DNA of 64,000 nucleotides from Halobaculum sp. CBA1158 (GCF_021431925.1 NZ_CP090371.1:1-64000), one strand, 5' to 3'. Numbered from the stretch's first letter, positions 36,595-45,174 are shown. A program made the numbers and translations. The notes: a model not told the origin generated them from the sequence alone.

Positions 36595-37374
36595 TCAAAG
36601 CCCGATCACGGGAACGGACGGTCGCTCTGCGGGATCGAGTCGCCGCAGCCGCGAGGCGGGGAAGCCGTACGTCCGCCGGCCGGACACGTCGAGCGGGCCG
36701 GGACTGGCGAGCGCGTTGCCGACGTACACCGCCTCGACCACGGGCTCGTGGTCGCCGTAGTCGGCGTTCGTCTCGTACCCGCTGATCGGCCGGCCCTCGT
36801 CGGTCTCGTATTCGTCGGCGCGTTCGGTCGTGACGCCCGTGGCGACGAGGAGCTTGTCGGCCTCGCTGTCGCGGACGAACGACCCGATCGCGGGGCGGTG
36901 TTCGCCACAGAGGAACGCGCCCGTCTCCCGAACGGGGACGAACACGCCGTCGCCGCAGACGGCGCAGGCGGCGACGCGCTCGCCGGGGGCGGGAACGCGA
37001 CCGATCCCGACCTCCATGTCGACGCGCCGGAGGTGCTTACACCGCTGGCCCCGGATCGCGTGGTCCGGACAGGTGCAGGCGTCGCTCGCGAGGTCGACGA
37101 CGTAGGAGCCGCCCTCGGTGTCGACGAGGTAGCGGTCGTCGTCCCGGAGGGGGTACACCGCCATCGGCTCGGTGCGCGCGCGCCCCGTCCTGGCGTCGGC
37201 ACCGCCGGTAGTCGTCCCGCCGGGATCGGGACCCGACTGGCGGTCGGACGCGTCGTCGTCGAAGAGGGCGGTTCTGGCGCGCTCGCGGGAGTCGAGCGTC
37301 CGGAGTCGCTCGTCGGACGCCGCGGTCTCGTCGTCGGAACGGGCCGTTCGATCGCGTGTGAGCGTGGGAGTCAT
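36595..37374 (-). CDS. SWIM zinc-finger protein
   Basis: 259 residues. The SWIM motif CTCPDHAIRGQRCKHLRR (CxCxnCxH) lies around 108-125. A second putative zinc site follows, built from CAVCG and an FLCGEH segment. The first 70 residues are Asp/Gly/Arg low complexity. SWIM domains bind DNA or protein; the target is unknown. TATA-like GGGCTTAGG is about 35 bp before the ATG. Converges with hjc. Confidence 0.8.
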   Translation of the reverse strand: MTPTLTRDRTARSDDETAASDERLRTLDSRERARTALFDDDASDRQSGPDPGGTTTGGADARTGRARTEPMAVYPLRDDDRYLVDTEGGSYVVDLASDACTCPDHAIRGQRCKHLRRVDMEVGIGRVPAPGERVAACAVCGDGVFVPVRETGAFLCGEHRPAIGSFVRDSEADKLLVATGVTTERADEYETDEGRPISGYETNADYGDHEPVVEAVYVGNALASPGPLDVSGRRTYGFPASRLRRLDPAERPSVPVIGL

Positions 37375-37591
37375 GTGATCGATGAAAGTAGAGTCCGGAA
37401 GAACCTAAGCCCTCTCCCGGCCGGGTCGAGCGTGCTCGGACCCGCCCCCGACGTTCGTCGCCGCCGGCTCTTCGTCGCCGCTGGCCCTTCGTCACCGTCG
37501 CCCCTTCGTCGCCGCTGGCCGCGTCGGCGACGTATCGGCCGCTCGGGGTCGCTTCGAAGCCCTTTTGCCGGGTCCACGGGAACGCCGGTGC

Positions 37592-37792
37592 ATGGAACTC
37601 GACGCCGAGATGCGCCGAAAGATCGCCGTCTCCACCGGCGCTGTCGTCGTCTTCATCGCCCTCCTGATCGCCATCGGCACCCGGTTTTCGACGGGGCACA
37701 ACCTCTCGGTTCCGGGGGCGTACTACATCGTCGGCATCATCGCTCTGTTCGTTCTGCTGATGGCCGGGGCCGGCGTCTACCTCGACGACTAG
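37592..37792 (+). CDS. Small two-helix membrane protein
   Basis: 66 residues. MELDAEMRRKIAVSTGAVVVF leads into the first membrane helix, and YYIVGIIALFVLLMAGAGVYL is the second. I recall a similar short haloarchaeal family (DUF7472). ATG 37592 follows CCCTTTTGCCGG by about 27 bp, a typical promoter. Function unknown. Confidence 0.65.
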   Translation: MELDAEMRRKIAVSTGAVVVFIALLIAIGTRFSTGHNLSVPGAYYIVGIIALFVLLMAGAGVYLDD

Positions 37793-37841
37793 ACGACGCT
37801 CGAACTCTCCTGCGCTTCTCGGTCGCGGACGGGCGTCGCGC

Positions 37842-38969
37842 TCACGCCTCCGCGTCGCCGCTGGCTCCGCGGCCGCTGTCGGTCCCGTCTCCGTCGCCGG
37901 CGCGGTCGCGCCAGTCGACCACGTCGTCGGCCTGGCGGAGCTGTCTGCTGTAATACTCCATGGGGTGCGGGGCGACGCTGCGGTGGTTGTCCTCGTTGTC
38001 GCAGATCCCGTACTCGCCGAGCGTCCGGCACGACGGCGGGGGGTACTGCGCGCCCGACTCGTCTCTCAGGTACGCGAAGCGGTCGGCGACGAGGTCGGGA
38101 CCGAGCGACGTGAGCGCGACGACCTCGTCGCTCTCGAGGTTGAGCCCGGCGAGAAACGCCAGAAGCGAGAACAGCTCCCGGGAGTCGAGGTCGTCGCCGG
38201 CCTGGGCGCGACCCAGCAGCTTCGCGATACACGGCGGGAAGTGCTCGGGCGCGACAACTTCCAGGTCGGCGCGGACGCTCCGGTCGGCGAGGAGGTCGCG
38301 CAGGTCGCTTATTTCGGCTTCCAGTTCCGCGGCGAGGTCGTCGCCGACGCCCTCGAACGGGAGGCCGTCGGCGACGCGGTCGCGAACGGCCTCCCGGAGC
38401 AGGCGGTACAGCTCCTCGCGCTCGGCGCGGACCTCGCCGTCGGCGAGGTCGCGGTTGACGAGACGCCAGTCGTCGCCCCACTCGGGGTCGACGTACGAGA
38501 GGTACGCGCCCACGCCGAGCCAGAGCCACTTCCCCTCGGGCTGGCCCGGCTTGGGTGCTTCCGCCCGGACGGCCCCGTCGAGGTCGAACTCCCGGAGGAG
38601 CGCGTCGCGGTCGACGGCGGCGGGGTCGGGGCGGGCGTCGCCGGAGCGCTCGCGGTCGAGGTCCTCGGTGAAGCGGCGGTAGGCGGTGCGGGCCTCCGCG
38701 TCGGCGTACTTCTCGACGGCGGCGTGGGAGTCGAGCAGCGAGACGAGGATCCGCGCGATGGGGTACGAGAGGAGCTCGTCGCGGGCGTCCCACTCGACGG
38801 GGTCGTCGGCCTCGACTGTGCCCTCGGTGAGCGCGCGCTCGACCCGCTCGCGCCCCCGGTCGACGGCGGGGTCGCCGTCGGCGACGAGGGCGGCGAGGTC
38901 GACGCCCGACTCGCGGACGGCCTCGCGGGCCGTCGCGAAGAAGGGGTAGCGGGCGTGGCGCGGCTCCAT
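37842..38969 (-). CDS. priL: DNA primase large subunit
   Basis: Regulatory iron-sulfur subunit of the archaeal primase. 375 aa, ATG 38969. N-terminal helical domain MEPRHARYPFFATAREAVRE. The C-terminal cluster domain has Cys in PPCIAKLL, PSCRTLGEYGICDN, and the conserved HPMEYYSRQL. The final 25 residues are acidic tail. Its promoter is probably CGCTTAACC, about 30 bp upstream. The small subunit (PriS) is not in the window. Confidence 0.93.
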   Translation of the reverse strand: MEPRHARYPFFATAREAVRESGVDLAALVADGDPAVDRGRERVERALTEGTVEADDPVEWDARDELLSYPIARILVSLLDSHAAVEKYADAEARTAYRRFTEDLDRERSGDARPDPAAVDRDALLREFDLDGAVRAEAPKPGQPEGKWLWLGVGAYLSYVDPEWGDDWRLVNRDLADGEVRAEREELYRLLREAVRDRVADGLPFEGVGDDLAAELEAEISDLRDLLADRSVRADLEVVAPEHFPPCIAKLLGRAQAGDDLDSRELFSLLAFLAGLNLESDEVVALTSLGPDLVADRFAYLRDESGAQYPPPSCRTLGEYGICDNEDNHRSVAPHPMEYYSRQLRQADDVVDWRDRAGDGDGTDSGRGASGDAEA

Positions 38970-39394
38970 GATCGCGTGTTCGTGGTGGTGGCTGGTGGTT
39001 AAGCGCGACGGTCTGATCCGTACTCGGCTCGCTCCGTCGCGGACGCGGTTCGTTCGCCTCGCTCGCTCCGCTACGATGCTTGTTTCCTCCCGCCTCACGA
39101 GCGCGTCCTCGGGAGGGCAACCCATCCCGAGTTCACGGCCGTCGCCGCGAACGGCCCGTTTCGTTCCCGCCCACCGCGACCGCACCGCGGGCCTCGCCCA
39201 CCCCAGCCGACTCACTCGTCGCTCACTTCGTTCGCTCCTCGTTCGCCCCTCGCGCGCGGCGACCGCGCACACGGCGCGGTCGGCCGCGCGCCGGTCTCGG
39301 TGGGTCGTGCACGCCGTGCGAACGGGTGCTTTCGAACCGCTCGTGTCGGTGCCGACGACGGACCCAGTACCGAACGACGCAACGACGGGTCGAA
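38970..39394. other. 425-bp gap, priL promoter side, no gene
   Basis: Apart from the priL promoter near 39000 I see no coding frame with haloarchaeal character. The DNA has many short 'CGCTCGCTTCG' low-complexity words and a GCACACGGCGCGGTCGG segment that can fold imperfectly. No RNA gene recognised. Confidence 0.4.
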
Positions 39395-40498
39395 CTACTC
39401 CGCCTCGAACCCCTCCTCCCACCGGAACGTTCCATTCCGCTGCACCACGTCGCCGTCGACCAGCATCCGCGAGTCCTCGGACACGTCCGTGATCATGTCG
39501 ACGTGGACCGCCGAGTCGTTGCCCGACTCGCCCTCTGGGAGGCAGGCGTCGTACGCGCGCCCCAGCGCCAGGTGGATCGTATCGCCCATCTTCTCGTCGA
39601 AGAGGATCGAGTCGGTGAAGCGGTCGATGCCGCGGTTCATCCCGATCCCGAGTTCGCCGAGTCGGCGCGCGCCCTCGTCGGTGTCGAGCACGTCCGCGAT
39701 CGCCTCCTCGCCCTGCTCGGCGGCGAAGTCGACGACCTCGCCGTCCTCGAAGGTGAGCGAGACGTCCTGCACGCGCCGGGCGTCGATGGTCATCGGCACG
39801 TCGAAGAACACCTCGCCGTCGGTCGCGTGCGGCGCGGTGAACACCTCGCCCGAGGGGAGGTTGTGGGAGTCGTACGCGACCGACGCCGCGGAGTTGACCG
39901 CCGTCCGATCCTCGATGGACATCGTGAGGTCCGTCCGTTCCGTCTCGATCCGAACTTCGCTGCCGGCGTCGAGGACCTCCTTCATGTTCGCCATCTCGTC
40001 GGCCAGCGCCTCCCAGTCGCGGAGAACGGCGTCGTACACGAAGTCCCGATACTCCTCGTAGGCCATGCCGGCCTGCTGGGCGAGGGACCTGGTCGGATGT
40101 ACCGTCGAGACCCAGTCGGTGTCCATCCGCGCCTCGCGCGTCGCCGTGGTCGCTTTGCGGGAGCGCTGCCGGCGGTCGCCGTCGACGTCCGCCAGCGCCG
40201 TGGTGTTGCGACCGCCGCCGATGCGGAGGTACACGTCAGCCGCCTCAAGCATCGCCAGTTCCGGCTCGCTGTGGGCGAACTCGCGGCCGTCGTCGCCGGC
40301 GCGGAGGAACGCCCGGCCGACCTCGCTGGACCCGTACGTCGTCAGCAGCGTCGCGTCGCGCTTCCCCACCTCCGCGGCCACCGCGACCGCCAGGTCGTGG
40401 GCCCCCTCGGCGACGTCCATCACGACCTGATCGCCCGCCTCGACGCGGGCGCTCCAGTCGACGAGTACCTCTGCGTGCTCGCGCACTCGGTCGTCCAT
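39395..40498 (-). CDS. M29 family metallo-aminopeptidase
   Basis: 367 residues from ATG 40498: MDDRVREHAEVLVDWSARVE. Family marks are RIETERTDLTMSIEDRT, NLPSGEVFTAPH (metal-site segment), GIGMNRGIDRFTDSILFDEKMGDTIHLALG, and the C-terminal NDSAVHVDMITD. This is the AmpS/PepS-type thermophilic metalloprotease family that trims peptides in the cytoplasm. The same frame stays open far upstream, but the part beyond 40498 lacks similarity and runs antisense over the 6-phosphogluconate dehydrogenase gene. Confidence 0.9.
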   Translation of the reverse strand: MDDRVREHAEVLVDWSARVEAGDQVVMDVAEGAHDLAVAVAAEVGKRDATLLTTYGSSEVGRAFLRAGDDGREFAHSEPELAMLEAADVYLRIGGGRNTTALADVDGDRRQRSRKATTATREARMDTDWVSTVHPTRSLAQQAGMAYEEYRDFVYDAVLRDWEALADEMANMKEVLDAGSEVRIETERTDLTMSIEDRTAVNSAASVAYDSHNLPSGEVFTAPHATDGEVFFDVPMTIDARRVQDVSLTFEDGEVVDFAAEQGEEAIADVLDTDEGARRLGELGIGMNRGIDRFTDSILFDEKMGDTIHLALGRAYDACLPEGESGNDSAVHVDMITDVSEDSRMLVDGDVVQRNGTFRWEEGFEAE

Positions 40499-40657
40499 GC
40501 CGGCGACTGCGGCGGGCGGGCGCGTAAGTGCGACGCTTTCGGGCGTCCGATCGACCCGCTCGCCGACGCCCTCGAACGGGAGGCCGTCGGCGGCGCTGTC
40601 GGTCGCGACGCCCGCGCACATCGCAACGCCTACGCCGCACCTCGCCGACGCGCCGGT

Positions 40658-41593
40658 ATGAGCATGGAGATCGGCGTTATCGGGCTCGGACGGATGGGTG
40701 CCATCGTCGTCGACAGGGTCCTGGCGGCGGGACACGACGTGGTCGCGTTCGACCTCGACGCGGAGGCGACCGCGGCGGCCGCGGAGGCGGGCGCGGAGCC
40801 GGCCGACTCCGTCGCGGACCTGTACGACCGACTGGCTGGCGACGAAGGGGGAGATGGCGAGGGCGACGACGACGGTGCCCGCATCTGGCTGATGGTGCCC
40901 GCCGGCGACCCGGTTGACGCCACGCTCGACGAACTGGAACCGCACCTCGACGGCGACGACGTGGTCGTCGACGGCGGCAACTCCCACTTCGAGGACTCTA
41001 CCCGCCGGGCGGCGGCGACCGACGCCGCCTACCTCGACTGCGGCACCTCCGGCGGCCCCGCCGGGGCGGAGCTGGGCTTCTCGCTGATGGTCGGCGGCCC
41101 CGAGTGGGCCTACGAGAGCATGACGCCGGTGTTCGACGCCGTCGCCACAGGTCCCGCCGGCCACGACCGCATGGGGCCGGCCGGCTCCGGGCACTACGTG
41201 AAGATGATTCACAACGGCGTGGAGTACGCCCTGATGCAGGCCTACGGCGAGGGCTTCGAGCTGCTCCATCGCGGTCGCTACGACCTGGACCTGGAGGCCG
41301 TCGCGCGCACGTGGAACAACGGCGCGGTCATCCGCTCGTGGCTGCTCGAACTCTGTGAGGAGGCGTTCCGCGAGGAGGGCAACGATCTGGGCGACGTGGC
41401 CGACCGCATCGAGGGCGGATCGACCGGCACGTGGACCGTGCAGGAGGCGCTCGAACAGGAGGTGCCCGTGCCTCTCATCTACCAGGCGCTGGCCGAGCGC
41501 TTCGACTCCCGCGAGGAGCGGTTCGGTCGCCGGCTCGCGAGTCGGCTCCGGTACGGCTTCGGTCGCCACGAGGTCCCCCGGACCGGGGAGTAG
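40658..41593 (+). CDS. gndA: 6-phosphogluconate dehydrogenase, decarboxylating
   Basis: Oxidises 6-phosphogluconate to ribulose 5-phosphate and CO2; haloarchaea use this for pentose synthesis. 311 aa, the short form. The dinucleotide motif GVIGLGRMG is at the N-terminus. Substrate and catalytic segments are DGGNSHFEDSTRR, YLDCGTSGGPAGAELG and GHYVKMIHNGVEYALMQ, with the catalytic Lys. A Gly/Asp/Glu insertion (DEGGDGEGDDDG) sits in the Rossmann domain. ATG 40658 or the in-frame ATG 40664 could start it. Confidence 0.93.
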   Translation: MSMEIGVIGLGRMGAIVVDRVLAAGHDVVAFDLDAEATAAAAEAGAEPADSVADLYDRLAGDEGGDGEGDDDGARIWLMVPAGDPVDATLDELEPHLDGDDVVVDGGNSHFEDSTRRAAATDAAYLDCGTSGGPAGAELGFSLMVGGPEWAYESMTPVFDAVATGPAGHDRMGPAGSGHYVKMIHNGVEYALMQAYGEGFELLHRGRYDLDLEAVARTWNNGAVIRSWLLELCEEAFREEGNDLGDVADRIEGGSTGTWTVQEALEQEVPVPLIYQALAERFDSREERFGRRLASRLRYGFGRHEVPRTGE

Positions 41594-41665
41594 CGTACCC
41601 GCTTCCCGTTCCCCGGTCCGCGGCGGTCCGCCACGGACTTCACGGAGCCGCGACAACGGCCGCGC

Positions 41666-42235
41666 ATGGTCTCCGAATCCACACGGCGGCTGGTCGCCGT
41701 CGCCCTCCTCGCGCTCGCGGTCGGTGCGGTGGTCGGTCCCTCGGTGAACGCGCTCCCCGGTTTCTCCGATCACACGGGTCCCGAAGAACTGCGCGTCACC
41801 GAGTTCGAACGCCTCGATTCCGGCTGCGCCGAGGACGTGGCGACGTACGCCAGCAGCTCCTTCGACGCCGGCAACTACTCGCGCGTCACGTTCATCGAGA
41901 CCGCCGACACCGACGCGAACCTCTCGGCGTGGACCGAACGCACGTCGCCTGCGGGAACGGACCTCAGCACCTTCCGCGTTCACGTCGAGTCGCGCCACGA
42001 GGGCTCGACGAACGTCACCTGCGACACCGGGGTCGTGTATCGAATCACGGTGACGCCCGACGGCGGGAGCCCCGAGGGACTGATCCCCGACGCGCACGGC
42101 ACGCGGATCCAGTGGATGGAGAACGGCGCGTACGCCGGCTGTTCGGGATCGTACACCAGCCCCCTCGACGGACGGTGTCCCGGCGCGACCGACCCGGCCG
42201 CCGACCGGGCGTGGGCGAACGCCTCCGTGAACTGA
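41666..42235 (+). CDS. Secreted protein of unknown function
   Basis: 189 residues. Residues 8-30 (LVAVALLALAVGAVVGPSVNA) look like a signal peptide or membrane anchor without lipobox. The exported part has four Cys (in DSGCAED, NVTCDTG, YAGCSG and DGRCPG) that could form two disulfides, uncommon in this acidic proteome. No domain recognised. The neighbours give no hint of role. Confidence 0.6.
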   Translation: MVSESTRRLVAVALLALAVGAVVGPSVNALPGFSDHTGPEELRVTEFERLDSGCAEDVATYASSSFDAGNYSRVTFIETADTDANLSAWTERTSPAGTDLSTFRVHVESRHEGSTNVTCDTGVVYRITVTPDGGSPEGLIPDAHGTRIQWMENGAYAGCSGSYTSPLDGRCPGATDPAADRAWANASVN

Positions 42236-42403
42236 TCGGGATCGGCACGGCCGTGACGGTTCTCGCCCGGCTCCGGGCCGAACACGGCCGCGAGCTTCCG
42301 TGGCCGGTCTCGGGCCGAACACGTTCGCCGTCGGCGACTCCACCGCCCCGACGACGGCGAACGATCACAACCCTTGTTACCCCCCGCTCCATAGCGCGAG
42401 CAT

Positions 42404-42985
42404 ATGGTAGACCCCGTGGCAGTCGGGTTCGGCGCGGGCCTCGTGTTGGTCTTCGTCGCCCTGCACTTCGCCCGCGGCACCGGCTGGGAGGCCACCGCGG
42501 ACATCTCAGAGGAGGTGATCGAGCACCGCGCCTCCACCGTACCCGAGACGGACTTCCCCGAACCGGGGAGCCGCGCGATCGGCGGCGGGAGCGCCCCCGC
42601 CGGCGCGGTCGCGGCCGGGGAGGAGGGCGAACTGGCGGAGGGCGAGGCCGTCGAGGACGACGCCGGTCCCGGCGACATCCCGGAGGACGAGATCGAGTAC
42701 TTCGAGGTCGAGTTCGCCAAGGAGGGCGAGACGATCGAACTCGCGAACGACGAGACCGTGCTCGACCAGGGCGAGGAACACGGCTGGGACCTGCCCTACG
42801 CCTGCCGGCAGGGGCAGTGCGTCTCGTGTGCCGGACAGATCACGTCCGGCGGCAACGCCGAGGACTACGTCGAACACGACAACCAGCAGATGCTCGACGA
42901 CGCCGAACTCGACGAGGGGTACACGCTCACCTGCGTCGCGTACCCCCGCGCGGACTTCACGATCGAGACCGGCGAAGCGCCCTGA
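42404..42985 (+). CDS. Membrane-anchored plant-type 2Fe-2S ferredoxin
   Basis: 193 residues. One N-terminal membrane helix (VAVGFGAGLVLVFVALHFA), a 90-residue acidic spacer, then a [2Fe-2S] domain with CRQGQCVSC (Cys134, 139, 142) and a fourth Cys177 in LTCVAYP. The ferredoxin domain, including the ENGVDLP-like GWDLPYACRQGQC, matches halobacterial ferredoxin, but the anchor and spacer replace the usual soluble N-terminus. It may accept electrons near a membrane complex. Promoter CCCTTGTTACC about 25-30 bp before the ATG. Confidence 0.85.
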   Translation: MVDPVAVGFGAGLVLVFVALHFARGTGWEATADISEEVIEHRASTVPETDFPEPGSRAIGGGSAPAGAVAAGEEGELAEGEAVEDDAGPGDIPEDEIEYFEVEFAKEGETIELANDETVLDQGEEHGWDLPYACRQGQCVSCAGQITSGGNAEDYVEHDNQQMLDDAELDEGYTLTCVAYPRADFTIETGEAP

Positions 42986-43123
42986 GGTCGGTCGCGACGC
43001 GGCACCCTTCTCCGGCGGCGCGGTGACGTTCGGATGTCGGCGAGCGACGGCTTCTCCACGGACCGACGGTCGGCTGTGACGGTTCCGAAGGCTTATTCGC
43101 CGGGCCGCGATACGAGGCTGTGA

Positions 43124-43196
43124 GGGCGGCTAGTTCAGCGGACAGAACGCTTGGTTCCGGACCAAGAGGTCGGGGGTTCAAATCCCTCGTCGCCCG
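43124..43196 (+). tRNA. tRNA-Arg (anticodon CCG)
   Basis: Full cloverleaf by eye. Acceptor GGGCGGC pairs with GTCGCCC (one G-U). The anticodon stem CTTGG/CCAAG encloses TTCCGGA, anticodon CCG. The T arm has GTTCAAAT. Discriminator G; CCA is not encoded. TATA-like GCTTATTCG lies about 33 bp upstream. Reads CGG codons. No intron. Confidence 0.95.
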
Positions 43197-43351
43197 CTAT
43201 CTCTCGCGGCACCCCGTGACGAACGGCACGAACGTGGTGAGTGTCGTGAGGAACCGTGCCGCGTGTGTCGCTTCTGCAAGAGGGATTTGAACGACGGACC
43301 GAGCGAGCGGCAGCGAGCGACGTTCAGGTGGTTCAGATCCCTCGTCGCCCG
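43175..43351 (+). repeat. tRNA-Arg 3'-end duplication, attachment-site-like
   Basis: The last 22 bp of the tRNA (43175-43196) recur at 43330-43351 with one mismatch (TTCAAATCC versus TTCAGATCC), 155 bp away in the same orientation. An inverted 13-bp copy GAGGGATTTGAAC (43280-43292) lies between them. Direct repeats at a tRNA 3' end are the usual trace of integrase-driven insertion. No integrase remains, so this would be a remnant. Confidence 0.6.
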
Positions 43352-43356
43352 GTGCA

Positions 43357-43407
43357 AGGTCGAACGAAGTGAGACCTCGACCGTGAACGGGGAGCGAAGC
43401 GACCCGT
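43357..43407. repeat. Two tandem hairpins with GAGCGAAGCGA-type loops
   Basis: First: AGGTC/GACCT stem, loop GAACGAAGTGA (43357-43377). Second: ACGGG/CCCGT stem, loop GAGCGAAGCGA (43387-43407). The stems differ completely while the loops are alike. Confidence 0.55.
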
Positions 43408-43710
43408 GAGCGGTCCGGCACGCGACGCGGCGGACGGGCGAAGGGGATACCGGTCCGGGTGTACGACCGGAACGCGGTCTCATTTTCGATCGGAACGCCG
43501 GAGGGTACGACCGTCCCGTACGCCGGCCGTCGCCTGCCACCGATCGCGTCCGCCTCCCGGCCGCATCGCTCCACGGGGCCACCGCCTGGCCCCGCTGTGT
43601 CTCTCGGTCCGACGTCGAGTCAGCGACGAGCGTGGGCGACGACCGTCGAATCCGGGGAGGGATCGGGGCTCCGCCACGGACGCGCCCGCGCCGCCCGACG
43701 CTCGAAAAGT

Positions 43711-43738
43711 TTTACAAACCAGGTTGTGCTTGGACAAT
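43711..43738 (+). promoter_or_regulatory. cbtB promoter with TTGT-N6-ACAA operator candidate
   Basis: TATA-like TTTTACAAACC (43710-43720), then TTGT-GCTTGG-ACAA (43724-43737), ending 12 bp before the cbtB ATG. The same spaced motif appears before cbiT and between chlID and cobN. A site just after the TATA box suggests repression. Confidence 0.55.
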
Positions 43739-43749
43739 CTGAGTTGACG

Positions 43750-43935
43750 ATGACAACAGCCGACACGGTACACGACCGATGGGAACTGGCTCGGACGAAT
43801 CTGACGGCCGCGCAGGCGGCGACGGCGGCGCTGACCGTCGCGGCGTTGGGGTTCGCGATGCTGTTCCTGCAGGAACCGGCGGCGCACGAGGCGATGCACA
43901 ACTTCCGCCACGCCGCCGGGATCGTCTGCCATTGA
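43750..43935 (+). CDS. cbtB: CbtB cobalt transporter subunit
   Basis: 61 residues. One membrane helix (AATAALTVAALGFAMLFL-like, about 20-40) and the C-terminal metal-binding tail HEAMHNFRHAAGIVCH, the family signature with three His and a Cys. It acts with CbtA, whose gene starts 2 bp later, to bring cobalt into the cell. ATG 43750 is chosen; the longer open frame upstream runs through the promoter. Confidence 0.9.
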   Translation: MTTADTVHDRWELARTNLTAAQAATAALTVAALGFAMLFLQEPAAHEAMHNFRHAAGIVCH

Positions 43936-43936
43936 G

Positions 43937-44716
43937 ATGCTCGTCGCGTACCTGGTCCGAGGAGTCAAGGCCGGAGTCGTCGCGGGTGCCGTCTTCGGAC
44001 TGCTGTTGGCGCTCGTGGCGAATCCCGTGATCGCCTTCGCCGAGGACCGGGCGCACGGGACACACGACGGACAGGCCGGGGGCGCGTCCCACACAGACGA
44101 CCACCACGCGGGCGAGACGGCCGCCGGCGGCGGCCGGCTCCCCGTCACCGACGCCGTGAGCGTCGCCTCGGGCGTCCTCTGGGGGGTGCTGTTGGGCGTC
44201 GTCGGGTTCGGTGCGGCCTTCTACCTCCTCGAGCCGCTGGTGCCGGGCGGGCCGGCGCTGCGGAGCTACGCGTTCGCCGCCGCCGGGTTCGTCACCGTCT
44301 CGGGCGCGCCGTGGCTCGCGCTGCCGCCGTCGCCGCCGGGGACGACCCACGCCCTCGGCGTGCGGACGCGGCTGTTCGTCTACGCGGCGATGCTGCTCGC
44401 GGGCGCGCTGGCGACGGTCGGCGGCATGGCGCTGTACGACCGCCTCCGCGACCGCCGGGGTCGCGCGGTCGCCGCCGCGGCCGGGCTGGTGCCGCTGGCG
44501 GCGCTGCCGGCGGTGGCGGCCGCGCTCCCGTCGAACGCGACGCGGAGCGCGCTCGCGGAGCCGCTGGCCGCCGGCGTCACGGGGCTCGCCGTCTTCGGAC
44601 AGCTGCTCGTCTGGCTGCTGCTTGCGGGGGTACACGCCCGCCTCCACCGGAGCGACGGGCCGGAGGCGGGACCGACCGCGACGCCGCGGCCCGACCCCGG
44701 GGTGGGGGGCGACTGA
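43937..44716 (+). CDS. cbtA: CbtA cobalt transporter subunit
   Basis: 259 residues, five to six membrane helices. It begins MLVAYLVRGVKAGVVAGAVFG and has a His-rich outer loop HTDDHHAGE after an EDRAHGTHDG segment, both good metal ligands. Known to pair with CbtB in B12-regulated cobalt uptake in bacteria; here it leads the cobalamin locus. Its stop shares one base with the next start (TGATG). Confidence 0.9.
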   Translation: MLVAYLVRGVKAGVVAGAVFGLLLALVANPVIAFAEDRAHGTHDGQAGGASHTDDHHAGETAAGGGRLPVTDAVSVASGVLWGVLLGVVGFGAAFYLLEPLVPGGPALRSYAFAAAGFVTVSGAPWLALPPSPPGTTHALGVRTRLFVYAAMLLAGALATVGGMALYDRLRDRRGRAVAAAAGLVPLAALPAVAAALPSNATRSALAEPLAAGVTGLAVFGQLLVWLLLAGVHARLHRSDGPEAGPTATPRPDPGVGGD

Positions 44717-45075
44717 TGCGCGACCGTACCGACGACGTGTACGAGAACGGCTTCACCGACCACGTGCTCGTGTGCACGAACGCCCGCGATTCCGAGTACG
44801 CCGCCTGCGCGGACGCCCACGGCGAGGCGGTGCTCGAGGCGGTCCGGACGTGGCTGCGCGACCGCGGCGTGTTCTGGTCGCGGGTCCACGTCGCCGAGAC
44901 GAGCTGTCTCGGGCTGTGTAGCGCGGAGGGGACCGCCGTCGCGGTCCACCCCCGAGGGCGGTGGTTCTCCGACGTGACGCCCGGGGACGTCCCCGAACTG
45001 CTCGCGGACGTGTTCGGCTCCGAGGCCTCCGACCTGCGCGTCGGCCCGTCGCCGGAGGTGGTCGAGTCGCGGTAG
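44716..45075 (+). CDS. Thioredoxin-like 2Fe-2S ferredoxin
   Basis: 119 residues. Cysteines in CTNARDSEYAAC (Cys20, Cys31) and CLGLC (Cys64, Cys68) match the CX10-12C...CX3C pattern of thioredoxin-fold ferredoxins (COG3411). The same fold recurs at the C-terminus of CbiX in this locus. Overlapping start with cbtA shows coupling. Likely electron donor to a reductive step of corrin synthesis, by inference. Confidence 0.82.
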   Translation: MRDRTDDVYENGFTDHVLVCTNARDSEYAACADAHGEAVLEAVRTWLRDRGVFWSRVHVAETSCLGLCSAEGTAVAVHPRGRWFSDVTPGDVPELLADVFGSEASDLRVGPSPEVVESR

Positions 45076-45135
45076 GTGATCCCGCCGTCGGCGGTTGGTC
45101 GCCCCCGAGTAGCCGCCGGACCGTCCGCCCTAACG

Positions 45136-45174
45136 CAATTTAAATTGTCTTAGAACAATCCAAATTGTTATATT
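45136..45174 (+). promoter_or_regulatory. cbiT promoter with nested palindromes
   Basis: AT-rich island in GC-rich DNA. CAATTTAAATTG (45136-45147) is a perfect palindrome. ATTGT-CTTAGA-ACAAT (45144-45159) and AACAAT-CCAA-ATTGTT (45154-45169) overlap it. TATA-like TTATAT (45168-45173) lies about 25 bp before the cbiT ATG. The sites sit on and before the TATA box, so either activation or repression is possible. No cobalamin riboswitch is visible. Confidence 0.6.

Larger units (their letters stand above)
43197..43749. other. 553-bp gap between tRNA-Arg and cbtB
   Basis: No supported gene. Contents in order: the inverted T-arm copy, the 22-bp tRNA copy, two hairpins (43357-43377 and 43387-43407), then GC-rich DNA without features and the cbtB promoter from about 43709. 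Confidence 0.5.

Noticed and set aside
38970-39394. Hidden gene in the gap before priL
   Set aside because: Open frames there give Arg/Ser-rich shadows without start context, promoter or acidic bias typical of this proteome.
40499-42343. Upstream extension giving a 982-residue aminopeptidase
   Set aside because: The extension is antisense to the 6-phosphogluconate dehydrogenase gene and a secreted-protein gene and has no family similarity; ATG 40498 gives the normal M29 length.
43274-43300. Second, minus-strand tRNA in the gap after tRNA-Arg
   Set aside because: Only a 13-bp T-loop match is present. Flanking bases cannot form a T stem, acceptor or anticodon arm.
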